From: CAMQVM01 sp044433405
Lineage (GTDB): Bacteria; Bacteroidota; Bacteroidia; Bacteroidales; Rikenellaceae
Assembly: GCA_044433405.1 (NCBI GenBank)
Contig: JAWXTQ010000091.1
Span: 1 to 8,610 of the forward strand
Direction: 5' to 3'
DNA length: 8,610 nt
Below are positions 1 through 6,677 of this stretch, in pieces. Under the pieces are notes generated by a model. That model had not been told where the DNA came from. It made no database searches and was given only the letters and a program-made list of their open reading frames with translations. The position numbers were made by a program, and so were the translations under genes. Within the stretch, counting starts at the first letter, position 1. Each line of letters begins with the position of its first letter.

Positions 1-449
1 CTCGATTTGCAAATGCCTTTGTAGCACTTCTCTGTTAGGCGTAAATCCTCACCTGAAAGCACTACTCTATTTTCATATACCTCTCTAACTCTATTAAACA
101 ACACTTCGTTAAGTGAGATGTCATTGCTATGATCAGTGATTAGTGGCATAACCTCTATCGCTAATTGCTGCATCTTATCACTGGTATTGCAGTTATTCAG
201 GTTAAAAAATATAGTCGATATATTCGAAAGCAACTCTCCACTATTCTCTAATGCAAGAATAGTATTCTCAAAAGTTGGTGTTTGAGAACAATCCACAATC
301 TCTAAAATCTCGCCCTTAGCCAATTCGATTGCCTTTTTAAAGGCAGGTAGATAGTGGTCGAGCTCAATAACATTAAACTCAGGTGCATTATAACACTCTG
401 AGGATGTTTTTAGTAAAGGATTATTATTTTCTATATTATTGTTACTCAT
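1..449 (-). CDS. dcp: Peptidyl-dipeptidase Dcp-like M3 metallopeptidase, N-terminal fragment
   Basis: This reading frame starts at ATG 449-447 and stays open to the left edge, giving 149 codons of a protein that is normally about 700 residues. Seen: an N-terminus beginning MSNNN, then NPLL, then HYLPAFKKAIELAK, PTFENTILALENSGELL, an IFFNLN segment, and a stretch containing HSNDISLNEVLFNRV. This order matches the helical N-terminal region of M3-family Dcp/oligopeptidase A proteins, with the FENTI-ALE-SGELL motif the most telling. Known for the family: a zinc peptidase with an HEXXH site that removes C-terminal dipeptides from oligopeptides. That catalytic region lies beyond the window, so activity cannot be judged. 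No signal peptide is visible, which suggests a cytoplasmic enzyme. It lies 53 bp downstream of lptD on the same strand, with no hairpin terminator between them, so it may share the lptD transcript. Prolyl or other M3 oligopeptidases are the main alternative; Dcp fits best. Confidence 0.88.
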   Translation of the reverse strand, partial: MSNNNIENNNPLLKTSSECYNAPEFNVIELDHYLPAFKKAIELAKGEILEIVDCSQTPTFENTILALENSGELLSNISTIFFNLNNCNTSDKMQQLAIEVMPLITDHSNDISLNEVLFNRVREVYENRVVLSGEDLRLTEKCYKGICKS

Positions 450-502
450 TTTAAGTATATTTTTCTACTATTTATTCTAACGTAATTAATGTCAATCTTA
501 TT

Positions 503-3178
503 TTAATAGTAGTTACTAAAATTACTAGTGTAGCTACTACTCTTCTCATATTTAAGGTCACTAAGCATTGCGGATTTTGCTTTTATAGTAAAATTCCAGC
601 TCTTTCTAAAACCTGTTGGCACCCAGTTAAACGAGATTTGAAAACAGTGCAAATCACGCGTAAAGGACATAGTACCAGGGGTTAGACTCTTTGCCTCAAA
701 GTCATAACCTGCATCTAAAGAGATCGCCATTTTTGAAGTCAAGGTAATATCAGCATCAAAACTCAAAGTTTGTGTAACACTTGGCACATACGCAGGCTTA
801 GAGTAGCTGAATGTATAATTAAAACTCAAATTCCACGGCACGGAGAAGTCATAATAATTGTTTTTGATTATAGCCTGCTGCTCAATATAGCTTAAACCCT
901 GCTCATCAAAATATTTTTGCTGAGCGGCGGTTGCTTTAGGTATAGCATCGCTACCAGTACCTCCATCTAAACCAAATGCACTTCTAAATGAGTAACCAAA
1001 TGTAAATCCTAAAGAGGTTAATCGAGCAAGTTTGCCCTGCTTAACAGAGAATACATTAATGCGAGTTCCATCATCATCCAATCCATAAGGGTAGAATGTT
1101 GAACTAATATTAACACCCAAAGTGTTAAACAGTGTAGTTCTAAAACTTACACTAAAGTTTGCTAGATTCATAGAGTCAGCAAGGAAGTTATAAGATGAAC
1201 TCACACTCAAACTCTCAATAAGTTTAATCTTTTTAACTCCAGTGGTATCAGAATCAGATCTCACTTTCATTTCTAAAGTGTTACCAAGAGAGAAACTCAA
1301 AGAACCAGTCTGTCCTCTACCTGGCACACCAAATATACCATCTTCGTAAGGGGAATAATATGTTACATTACCAGACTCACTCGACTGCACTGGCAGGTAG
1401 AAACCATATTTTGAGTCTCCAAAGTCAGGAGCATACGAAGCAGTAACAGTTGGAGTCAAGACATGGCGTATAGCTTTGATGAAAGGATCTTTCCCCTTAA
1501 AGCCAAACGAACCATAAATACGAGTAGAGAAACCTGTAGATACACTATAGTTATACACTCTATAAAAGCCACTTGTAGTATCAGCAACAACCACCGAGCT
1601 GGTAGTTGGATCCCACTCCTTAGATATTTTATTAAAATACCATCTTTCAGTATACGAAAGAGATGGAGAAATGTTTAAATATTTCAGCAAACTAAACGAA
1701 GTAGATACTGGGATTTGGTGATTAATACCATACTCTAAATCATCAAACATCTCCTGCGAGAAGAGCATATCCTCTTTTGTAGTCACAGAGTTATTGAAAG
1801 TACCAGTATATGTTAAACCAATCTGCTCGTACCATTTTTGCTTACCTACAGCATTTTTACGCTGAAAAGGCATAAACCTAGAGACACTATACACAATGTT
1901 TGGCATTGAGAGCATGATAGTCGAGTCAATATTGTTTTGAGAGTGCTGTAGATTGGCCGATAAAGAAGAACCAGACCATGTTTTTGAGTAGGATATAGAA
2001 GAGTTTGTTTGACTACTTACATAATCACTAATACTTGTAGCATCATATTTATTATAATTACTAGAACTCCAGTTTACACTTGCTGAAAAAGTTGTTCCTG
2101 GCATAAATTTGGGGTCTTGCGAGTGAGTCCATGCAATGCGGTAGTTGTTCATGTTCTCATAGTCGGAAGCTCCTTTCAAGCCAAATATATCTTTACTATA
2201 GTCAATATCAAAACTACCATTAAACTTATACCTAACCTTATAAGTAGAGGCTAAAGAGGCTTCCCACGAACCAAAGGTATATATACCACCAGTAGCTGTT
2301 AAGCCAATATAGTCGTTAGGTGCGTAGTAATACCCCATATCTTTAACATAGAAACCTTTAGAGTTATCCTCACCTACAGTAGGTAGAATCACACCAGAGC
2401 TCTTTTCGTTCATGATAGGGAAAAATCCAAATGGCACAAACAACGGCAGCGGCACATCCTCTACAACAATATAGGCGGGTCCCATAACCAGTTTCTTGCC
2501 ACCTCCCTCGGTGTCAACGTATTGAGCTTTAGTTAGAGCAAGGTAGAAGTGAGGATGGTCAGCACTACAAGTTGTATACTGCCCTCCACCAACATTAAAC
2601 ACTCCGTCAGGCATTTTTTTAATATCCTTACCTCTCAATACGCCCTCGCCCTCTTGGAAGTCGATTTCATATATCTTAGCCTTTTCGCTCCTCACGTTAT
2701 AGACGATACTATCAAGGTCATAACTTGTTCCACCATCAACAAATTTAGCTTTACTCAACCTACCTATCGAATCGGGCACACCCTTTGCAACGATAATATT
2801 TTCATCGAGGTGCATTTCGAAATAATCGGCAGAGAGCTGCTTGTCGGTATATTTGATATCACCTTTTTCGTATAAGTATAACTTCCCAGCCTTGATATCA
2901 TACACCATTGAGTCCTTACCATTACCTTTGACAATATCATCGAGAAATGGCTTTTTAGCCACCTTTGCAGTATCAACAATTGTGCTATCTAAAAACACAC
3001 TATCACTGTGTGTTAGCAACAATGAATCGTTACGAGAGATAGAATCAAGAGCAACTGAATCCTGAAGAGAATAACCATAAAAATCACTTCCCCAAGAATT
3101 TAGCGTAAAGAAAAATATTTGCGTAAAAAACAATACACAAAACACAAAAAAAATATTTCTTATCTTATTCAAAATCAA
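503..3178 (-). CDS. lptD: LPS-assembly protein LptD (outer-membrane LPS translocon), Bacteroidetes type
   Basis: An 891-residue protein with a hydrophobic signal sequence (about residues 5-28). After a Ser/Asp-rich linker comes an OstA/LptA-like beta-jellyroll domain at about 90-250. It contains repeated beta strands and the motif YTTCSADHPHF (200-211), which resembles the conserved Cys/His-Pro-His element of Bacteroidetes LptD. From about 270 to the end there are alternating aromatic/polar beta strands typical of a large outer-membrane barrel, ending in NYY. Known role: together with the lipoprotein LptE, LptD receives LPS from the periplasmic LptA bridge and inserts it in the outer leaflet. 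The mature part has only two cysteines, C204 in the N-domain and C845 near the barrel end. The start is probably TTG (3178-3176): an in-frame stop lies a few codons upstream, no ATG precedes residue 91, and this start is the one that preserves the signal peptide. dcp follows in the same direction after 53 bp. Length and architecture are complete for the family. Confidence 0.9.
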   Translation of the reverse strand: MILNKIRNIFFVFCVLFFTQIFFFTLNSWGSDFYGYSLQDSVALDSISRNDSLLLTHSDSVFLDSTIVDTAKVAKKPFLDDIVKGNGKDSMVYDIKAGKLYLYEKGDIKYTDKQLSADYFEMHLDENIIVAKGVPDSIGRLSKAKFVDGGTSYDLDSIVYNVRSEKAKIYEIDFQEGEGVLRGKDIKKMPDGVFNVGGGQYTTCSADHPHFYLALTKAQYVDTEGGGKKLVMGPAYIVVEDVPLPLFVPFGFFPIMNEKSSGVILPTVGEDNSKGFYVKDMGYYYAPNDYIGLTATGGIYTFGSWEASLASTYKVRYKFNGSFDIDYSKDIFGLKGASDYENMNNYRIAWTHSQDPKFMPGTTFSASVNWSSSNYNKYDATSISDYVSSQTNSSISYSKTWSGSSLSANLQHSQNNIDSTIMLSMPNIVYSVSRFMPFQRKNAVGKQKWYEQIGLTYTGTFNNSVTTKEDMLFSQEMFDDLEYGINHQIPVSTSFSLLKYLNISPSLSYTERWYFNKISKEWDPTTSSVVVADTTSGFYRVYNYSVSTGFSTRIYGSFGFKGKDPFIKAIRHVLTPTVTASYAPDFGDSKYGFYLPVQSSESGNVTYYSPYEDGIFGVPGRGQTGSLSFSLGNTLEMKVRSDSDTTGVKKIKLIESLSVSSSYNFLADSMNLANFSVSFRTTLFNTLGVNISSTFYPYGLDDDGTRINVFSVKQGKLARLTSLGFTFGYSFRSAFGLDGGTGSDAIPKATAAQQKYFDEQGLSYIEQQAIIKNNYYDFSVPWNLSFNYTFSYSKPAYVPSVTQTLSFDADITLTSKMAISLDAGYDFEAKSLTPGTMSFTRDLHCFQISFNWVPTGFRKSWNFTIKAKSAMLSDLKYEKSSSYTSNFSNYY

Positions 3179-3191
3179 TACAATATAATAT

Positions 3192-3197
3192 TCACAT
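3192..3197 (-). other. Start-stop codon pair (AUG-UGA) in the lptD leader
   Basis: On the minus strand the only ATG in the leader (3197-3195) is followed at once by TGA (3194-3192). It lies 13 bases ahead of the apparent TTG start of lptD and overlaps the 3' foot of the leader hairpin. Start-stop pairs can influence initiation downstream, but here the arrangement may be chance. The sequence is clear; the function is only inferred. Confidence 0.3.
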
Positions 3198-3219
3198 GGT
3201 TTTTATACACTAAAAACCA
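3197..3219 (-). promoter_or_regulatory. Inverted repeat / 5' hairpin in the lptD leader
   Basis: TGGTTTTT (3197-3204) and AAAAACCA (3212-3219) are perfect 8-bp inverted arms around a 7-base loop. If transcription starts a few bases after the -7 element at 3231-3224, the hairpin would form at the very 5' end of the lptD mRNA, where such structures can protect against decay or tune translation. It could instead be an operator for a DNA-binding dimer. There is no T-run after it on the minus strand, so it is unlikely to be a terminator. Confidence 0.4.
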
Positions 3220-3223
3220 GCCA

Positions 3224-3231
3224 CAAATATA
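3224..3231 (-). promoter_or_regulatory. Predicted -7 promoter element for lptD (TATATTTG)
   Basis: Read on the minus strand, 3231-3224 is TATATTTG, a full match to the Bacteroidetes -7 consensus TAnnTTTG. Transcription would start around 3217-3219, leaving a leader of about 40 bases before the TTG start. I see no good TTG -33 element at the usual spacing; a TTTTCG at 3262-3257 is the nearest and is a few bases too far. Confidence 0.5.
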
Positions 3232-3383
3232 CACAAACTTTTTGTATTATTAATACCGAAAATCATTATTTTATTCAAAAACTACAATACAACACTAATT
3301 ATGAATAAATTAACCAATATCATTAAGTTTGACAATAAAAACAACTCTATTATATAGAACTTATATATTTAAAAAAAATTGTT

Positions 3384-3391
3384 TACATTTG
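3384..3391 (+). promoter_or_regulatory. Predicted -7 promoter element for the GH110 gene (TACATTTG)
   Basis: TACATTTG matches TAnnTTTG exactly and lies 24 bases before the ATG at 3416, so the leader would be short, roughly 18-20 bases, A-rich and without a Shine-Dalgarno sequence. An A-tract precedes it (3371-3378). No clear -33 TTG is found at the usual spacing. A TTGACA (3329-3334) with TATATA (3351-3356) upstream looks like a sigma70-type pair, but that is not the usual Bacteroidetes form. Confidence 0.5.
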
Positions 3392-3415
3392 CACTAAACA
3401 AACAACTAAAATCGA

Positions 3416-5200
3416 ATGAAACAAAAATTACTCATCCTTTTATTAGGAGCATACACTATTGGGTGTGCACCCCAGGAAAAAATCTATCACGCCTCAGAAT
3501 TCGGCATATATCCAAATAGTGAGCAAGATATATCACCTCTAGTTGCAAAAGCTCTAGAGACGATAAAGAGCGAAAGCAGCAAAAGAACGCACGCAACGCT
3601 TAAGTTCGAAAATGGTTTTTACCATCTATTCCCAGATAGTGCACAAATCAGAGAGTACTACATCTCAAATCACGACCAAGACAACCCTAAAAGCGTAGGT
3701 ATTGCCATTGAGGATATCAACAACTTCACCTTTGATGGTGGTGGTAGTGATTTTTACATAAATGGCAGAATGCTACCTATGTCAATTACTGGCACTAACA
3801 ATTGCAAGATAACAAACCTCAGTTTCGACAATAAAAACCCACAAATTGCTCAGGTCGAAATCATCGAAAACGACACTAAAAAGGGTGAAATAACCTATAA
3901 AGTAGCACCATGGGTAGAGTATGAAATCATAAATGGGCGATTTATCACCTATGGCAGTAACTGGAAACTACACCCAACAGCAGGTATAGCATTCGACAAA
4001 GAGAGCCGCCACCTAATTTACAACACTAGCGACATAGGCGTAGGAACTAGCAATGTTGAAGAGCTAGAGCCTAGAATAATCAAAGCACCATGGCGCAACG
4101 ACAAACTGCAACCATCGACTATCGTAGCATTTCGAGGTTGGCAACGCCCTACCCCTGGAATATTTCTAAGTCACAACAAGTCAACTATCCTCGAAAACGT
4201 AACTGTTCACTACGCTGAGGGTATGGGATTATTAGCTCAAGTTAGTGAGGATATCACACTCACCAACTTTAATGTATCACTACGCGGTGAAGATGATCCT
4301 CGTTACTTCACCACCCAAGCCGATGCCACTCACTTCTCGGGGTGCAAAGGTGCAATCATATCAACCGACGGATTATACGAAGGGATGATGGACGATGCTA
4401 TTAACGTTCACGGCACATACCTAAAAATCAAAGAGGTTATCGATACCCACACCGTCATTGGTGAATACATGCACCCACAAGCCTACGGCTTTGAATGGGG
4501 AATGGTTGGTGATAGCGTTCAGTTTGTGGCATCAAACACTATGGAGCTTACCGACGAAAAAAACGCCATTAAGGCAATCGCACCACATGACAAAAGTGAG
4601 ATTAAAGGTGCAAAAGAGTACAAAATCACCTTTACATCACCAATTGAAAAGCGACTTAGTGACGGCAATGCTTACGGAATTGAAAATCTAGAATGGACTC
4701 CAGAGGTAGTTTTTGCTGACAATATCATCCGCAACAACCGAGCACGAGGAACACTTTTCAGCACTCCTAAACTAACAATTATCGAAAACAATCTCTTTGA
4801 CCACACATCGGGCACAGCAATACTATTATGTGGTGATTGTAACGGATGGTACGAAACAGGAGCATGCCGTGAAGTTATCATTCGCAATAATCGTTTTATC
4901 AACTCGCTCACCAACATGTTTCAATTCACTAATGCCATCATCTCTATCTACCCAGAAATCCCCAATCTCAATAATCAAACAAAGTATTTCCATGGTGGTA
5001 AAGAGGGAGCTATAACTATCGAGAACAACATTTTCGAAACTTTTGACAACCCCATTGTTTATGCAAAATCCATTAATGGTTTAACATTTAAGAACAACAC
5101 GATTATAAAAAATAACGACTACGAACCATTCCATTGGAACAAAGAGCCATTCTTGCTTGAGAGGGCGATAAATGTTGTCATTGACGTTGATAATAATTAA
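3416..5200 (+). CDS. glaB: GH110 alpha-1,3-galactosidase (GlaB-like), probable lipoprotein
   Basis: A 594-residue protein with a short signal (KQKLLILLLGAYTIGC). The cysteine at 17 is a plausible lipidation site, although TIGC is a weak lipobox. The body is a right-handed parallel beta-helix with many N-N-rich turns (for example NNTI, ENNLFDH, IRNNRF, IENNIFE). Motifs typical of GH110 are present: FDGGGSDFYING (106-117), TQADATHFSGC (300-310) and GLYEGMMDDAINVHGTYL (319-336). The paired aspartates D326-D327 are the likely catalytic or active-site acids, judged from memory of the family. Known function: inverting hydrolysis of terminal alpha-1,3-linked galactose; A-type members act on branched blood group B antigen, B-type also on linear alpha-Gal. 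I cannot tell the subtype with certainty, so the symbol is provisional. It likely sits on the cell surface or in the periplasm. The gene is alone on the plus strand: lptD diverges upstream, a terminator-like region follows, and no SusC/D genes are visible. Length is as expected for the family and the frame is intact. Confidence 0.85.
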   Translation: MKQKLLILLLGAYTIGCAPQEKIYHASEFGIYPNSEQDISPLVAKALETIKSESSKRTHATLKFENGFYHLFPDSAQIREYYISNHDQDNPKSVGIAIEDINNFTFDGGGSDFYINGRMLPMSITGTNNCKITNLSFDNKNPQIAQVEIIENDTKKGEITYKVAPWVEYEIINGRFITYGSNWKLHPTAGIAFDKESRHLIYNTSDIGVGTSNVEELEPRIIKAPWRNDKLQPSTIVAFRGWQRPTPGIFLSHNKSTILENVTVHYAEGMGLLAQVSEDITLTNFNVSLRGEDDPRYFTTQADATHFSGCKGAIISTDGLYEGMMDDAINVHGTYLKIKEVIDTHTVIGEYMHPQAYGFEWGMVGDSVQFVASNTMELTDEKNAIKAIAPHDKSEIKGAKEYKITFTSPIEKRLSDGNAYGIENLEWTPEVVFADNIIRNNRARGTLFSTPKLTIIENNLFDHTSGTAILLCGDCNGWYETGACREVIIRNNRFINSLTNMFQFTNAIISIYPEIPNLNNQTKYFHGGKEGAITIENNIFETFDNPIVYAKSINGLTFKNNTIIKNNDYEPFHWNKEPFLLERAINVVIDVDNN

Positions 5201-5201
5201 T

Positions 5202-5238
5202 AGGGGTCTCTAACCCCTGCCCTCCGCAAGGAGAGACC
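5202..5238 (+). repeat. Overlapping hairpins after the GH110 gene, with a GCAA tetraloop
   Basis: Just after the stop codon, AGGGGT (5202-5207) can pair with ACCCCT (5213-5218). Alternatively GGTCTCT (5205-5211) pairs with AGAGACC (5232-5238), enclosing a small CTCC-GCAA-GGAG hairpin (5222-5233) with a GNRA-type loop that shares two bases with the outer stem. The first two pairings share 5205-5207 and so exclude each other. There is no T-run, so this is not a classic intrinsic terminator; it may be a 3'-UTR structure or part of a dispersed repeat. Confidence 0.45.
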
Positions 5239-5250
5239 ATATCTCAGCTT

Positions 5251-5302
5251 CGCCACCGCCCGTTAAAAGCATTTTTTGCACAGCAAAAAATGCAGGGTGG
5301 CG
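5251..5302. repeat. Nested palindrome between convergent genes
   Basis: An inner perfect inverted repeat, GCATTTTTTGC (5269-5279) and GCAAAAAATGC (5283-5293) with a 3-base loop, is enclosed by CGCCACC (5251-5257) and GGTGGCG (5296-5302). The unpaired left spacer (5258-5268) is longer than the right one (5294-5295). The nested form and higher GC than the flanks resemble a REP- or MITE-like palindromic unit. It could equally serve as an extra terminator for either strand. No transposase-related sequence is seen. Confidence 0.55.
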
Positions 5303-5307
5303 TGATG

Positions 5308-5348
5308 TTAAAACCCTCAGCCTTTAGCTTAAAGGTTGAGGGTTTTAA
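5308..5348. terminator. Strong bidirectional intrinsic terminator between the GH110 and hlyD-like genes
   Basis: TTAAAACCCTCA (5308-5319) pairs perfectly with TGAGGGTTTTAA (5337-5348), and the stem continues with CCTTT (5321-5325) and AAAGG (5331-5335) around a 5-base loop. One position, 5320/5336, is G-U in plus-strand RNA but A-C in minus-strand RNA, so the stem is slightly stronger for the plus-strand gene. The T-rich outer arm gives a U-run in both directions. It sits where two convergent transcripts would end, 108 bases after the GH110 stop and 19 before the hlyD-like stop. Confidence 0.8.
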
Positions 5349-5366
5349 TGTAAAATAATAGGGTTG

Positions 5367-6665
5367 TTATTGGAGGTGTTTGGTTTTATCTATTTTATCA
5401 AACAATGAACGCAGAGGCGCAATAAACTTAAAGATCAGTCGCTCATCTTTCGTTATTATCTCTGCACCCCCTTTCATGTATTGCACAAACTCAATATCTT
5501 TATTGTATGTAGATTTCAATCCATCTGGAAATGACACCTCAACAACATAATCCTCATTTGAGGGAACAGAGGATATGCGGTTAATATTTCCCTTTATGGC
5601 TCCATATTCGTTGTACGGATATCCATCCAATTTTACATTTACAGTTTGACTTATTATAACTTTCCCAATATCATAAGCAGGTATCTCCATTATGCCCATA
5701 ATTACAGAATTTTTTAATGGTGCAATAGTTCCAATTTTTTCGGTTGCGATAACATTTTGATTTACACCATAATGCCTACAATAGGATAATACACCTTTAG
5801 ATGGTGAAGTAAGCAGGTAATTTTGCTGCCACTGTTCGATTTTATCAAGCAGCTTAAGTCGAGTTGCTTTAATCTCGTTAATCAAAAAATCAATCTCATT
5901 ATCGAGCAGAATATTAAGATCTATTAACTGTTCTTGTACCTGAAGCATGGATATCTCATACTCTATTATTGTGTTTTTTAGTTGTTCAATAGCACAACGA
6001 TTATAAATAATTAATTGTCTTGCTTGCACGTATTGATCAACAGCCACACCCCCTCTTAAGCAGTCAATAGAGTCTTGTCTAAACTTGCTCATATCACACT
6101 CTAAACTCTCTTCTAGTATGAGTTGTTGTGCTTTGCAGTGTGCTATATGATTTTCATAATTTGCTATTTGAATATTTTTAAGATCTATCTTTTTACGTAT
6201 ATTATTGGCTTTGATATAATTGTTATAATTCAACAAATCAGTTTTAAAATCAGAAAAATCTGGTTGCAAATCATATATTTGATAATTAACATCTAACCAG
6301 CTATTCTTATTGTCAACCCTAAAGCTATCCAATCTATCTCTCACACACATAATATCGAGGTAAGAAGAGTTACTGTGCAGGATTGCAATAATTTGATTTT
6401 CTTCAACACACTCACCATCTACAACCAAAACAGTATCAATGCTACCATAAATAGCAGCATTTAGGTCAGCAGGTGCGTGCAATGAAGTAATCGTTATAGG
6501 CACGGATATAGTTTGTGGTAGTTTAATAAAATAACTTCCTAAAACAAGGCCTATGAATATTACAAATATAATAGTTAACCCCCACCTTATCATCCAAGAT
6601 GGCATTTTTCCCAATATATCGGTAGTTTCGTTATTATGGTCTATATTGTTACTATTTTCTGGCAT
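5367..6665 (-). CDS. HlyD-family membrane-fusion (periplasmic adaptor) protein of a peptide exporter
   Basis: A 432-residue protein. Seen: a polar cytoplasmic N-terminus; one membrane segment at about 27-48 (preceded by KMPSWMIRW, a typical lead-in for these proteins); the first half of a lipoyl-like domain at about 62-97; a long helical coiled-coil hairpin at about 140-280, with a turn near the GG at 205-206; the second lipoyl half at about 283-317; and a C-terminal beta-barrel region with VNVKLDGYPYNEYG (342-355). Known role: such adaptors connect an inner-membrane ABC exporter to an outer-membrane TolC-like channel. It follows the ABC transporter gene after 12 bp on the same strand, clearly the same operon. 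No Shine-Dalgarno sequence is seen before the ATG, so translation may be coupled to the upstream gene. Seven cysteines (86, 107, 177, 190, 202, 224, 296) are unusual for an envelope protein. No TolC-like gene is visible. Length is normal. Confidence 0.87.
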   Translation of the reverse strand: MPENSNNIDHNNETTDILGKMPSWMIRWGLTIIFVIFIGLVLGSYFIKLPQTISVPITITSLHAPADLNAAIYGSIDTVLVVDGECVEENQIIAILHSNSSYLDIMCVRDRLDSFRVDNKNSWLDVNYQIYDLQPDFSDFKTDLLNYNNYIKANNIRKKIDLKNIQIANYENHIAHCKAQQLILEESLECDMSKFRQDSIDCLRGGVAVDQYVQARQLIIYNRCAIEQLKNTIIEYEISMLQVQEQLIDLNILLDNEIDFLINEIKATRLKLLDKIEQWQQNYLLTSPSKGVLSYCRHYGVNQNVIATEKIGTIAPLKNSVIMGIMEIPAYDIGKVIISQTVNVKLDGYPYNEYGAIKGNINRISSVPSNEDYVVEVSFPDGLKSTYNKDIEFVQYMKGGAEIITKDERLIFKFIAPLRSLFDKIDKTKHLQ

Positions 6666-6677
6666 GATTATTTAACT

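Noticed and set aside
450..502. TTGACA on the minus strand between lptD and dcp as a separate dcp promoter
   Set aside because: No matching TAnnTTTG element at a suitable distance; co-transcription from lptD is simpler.
2549..2875. 108-codon plus-strand frame
   Set aside because: Antisense to the N-terminal domain of LptD, with no family resemblance; treated as a shadow.
3329..3356. TTGACA with TATATA 16 bases downstream, a sigma70-like promoter on the plus strand
   Set aside because: Bacteroidota use TTG / TAnnTTTG elements rather than this form, and the region is so AT-rich that a match is expected by chance. TACATTTG nearer the gene is a better candidate.
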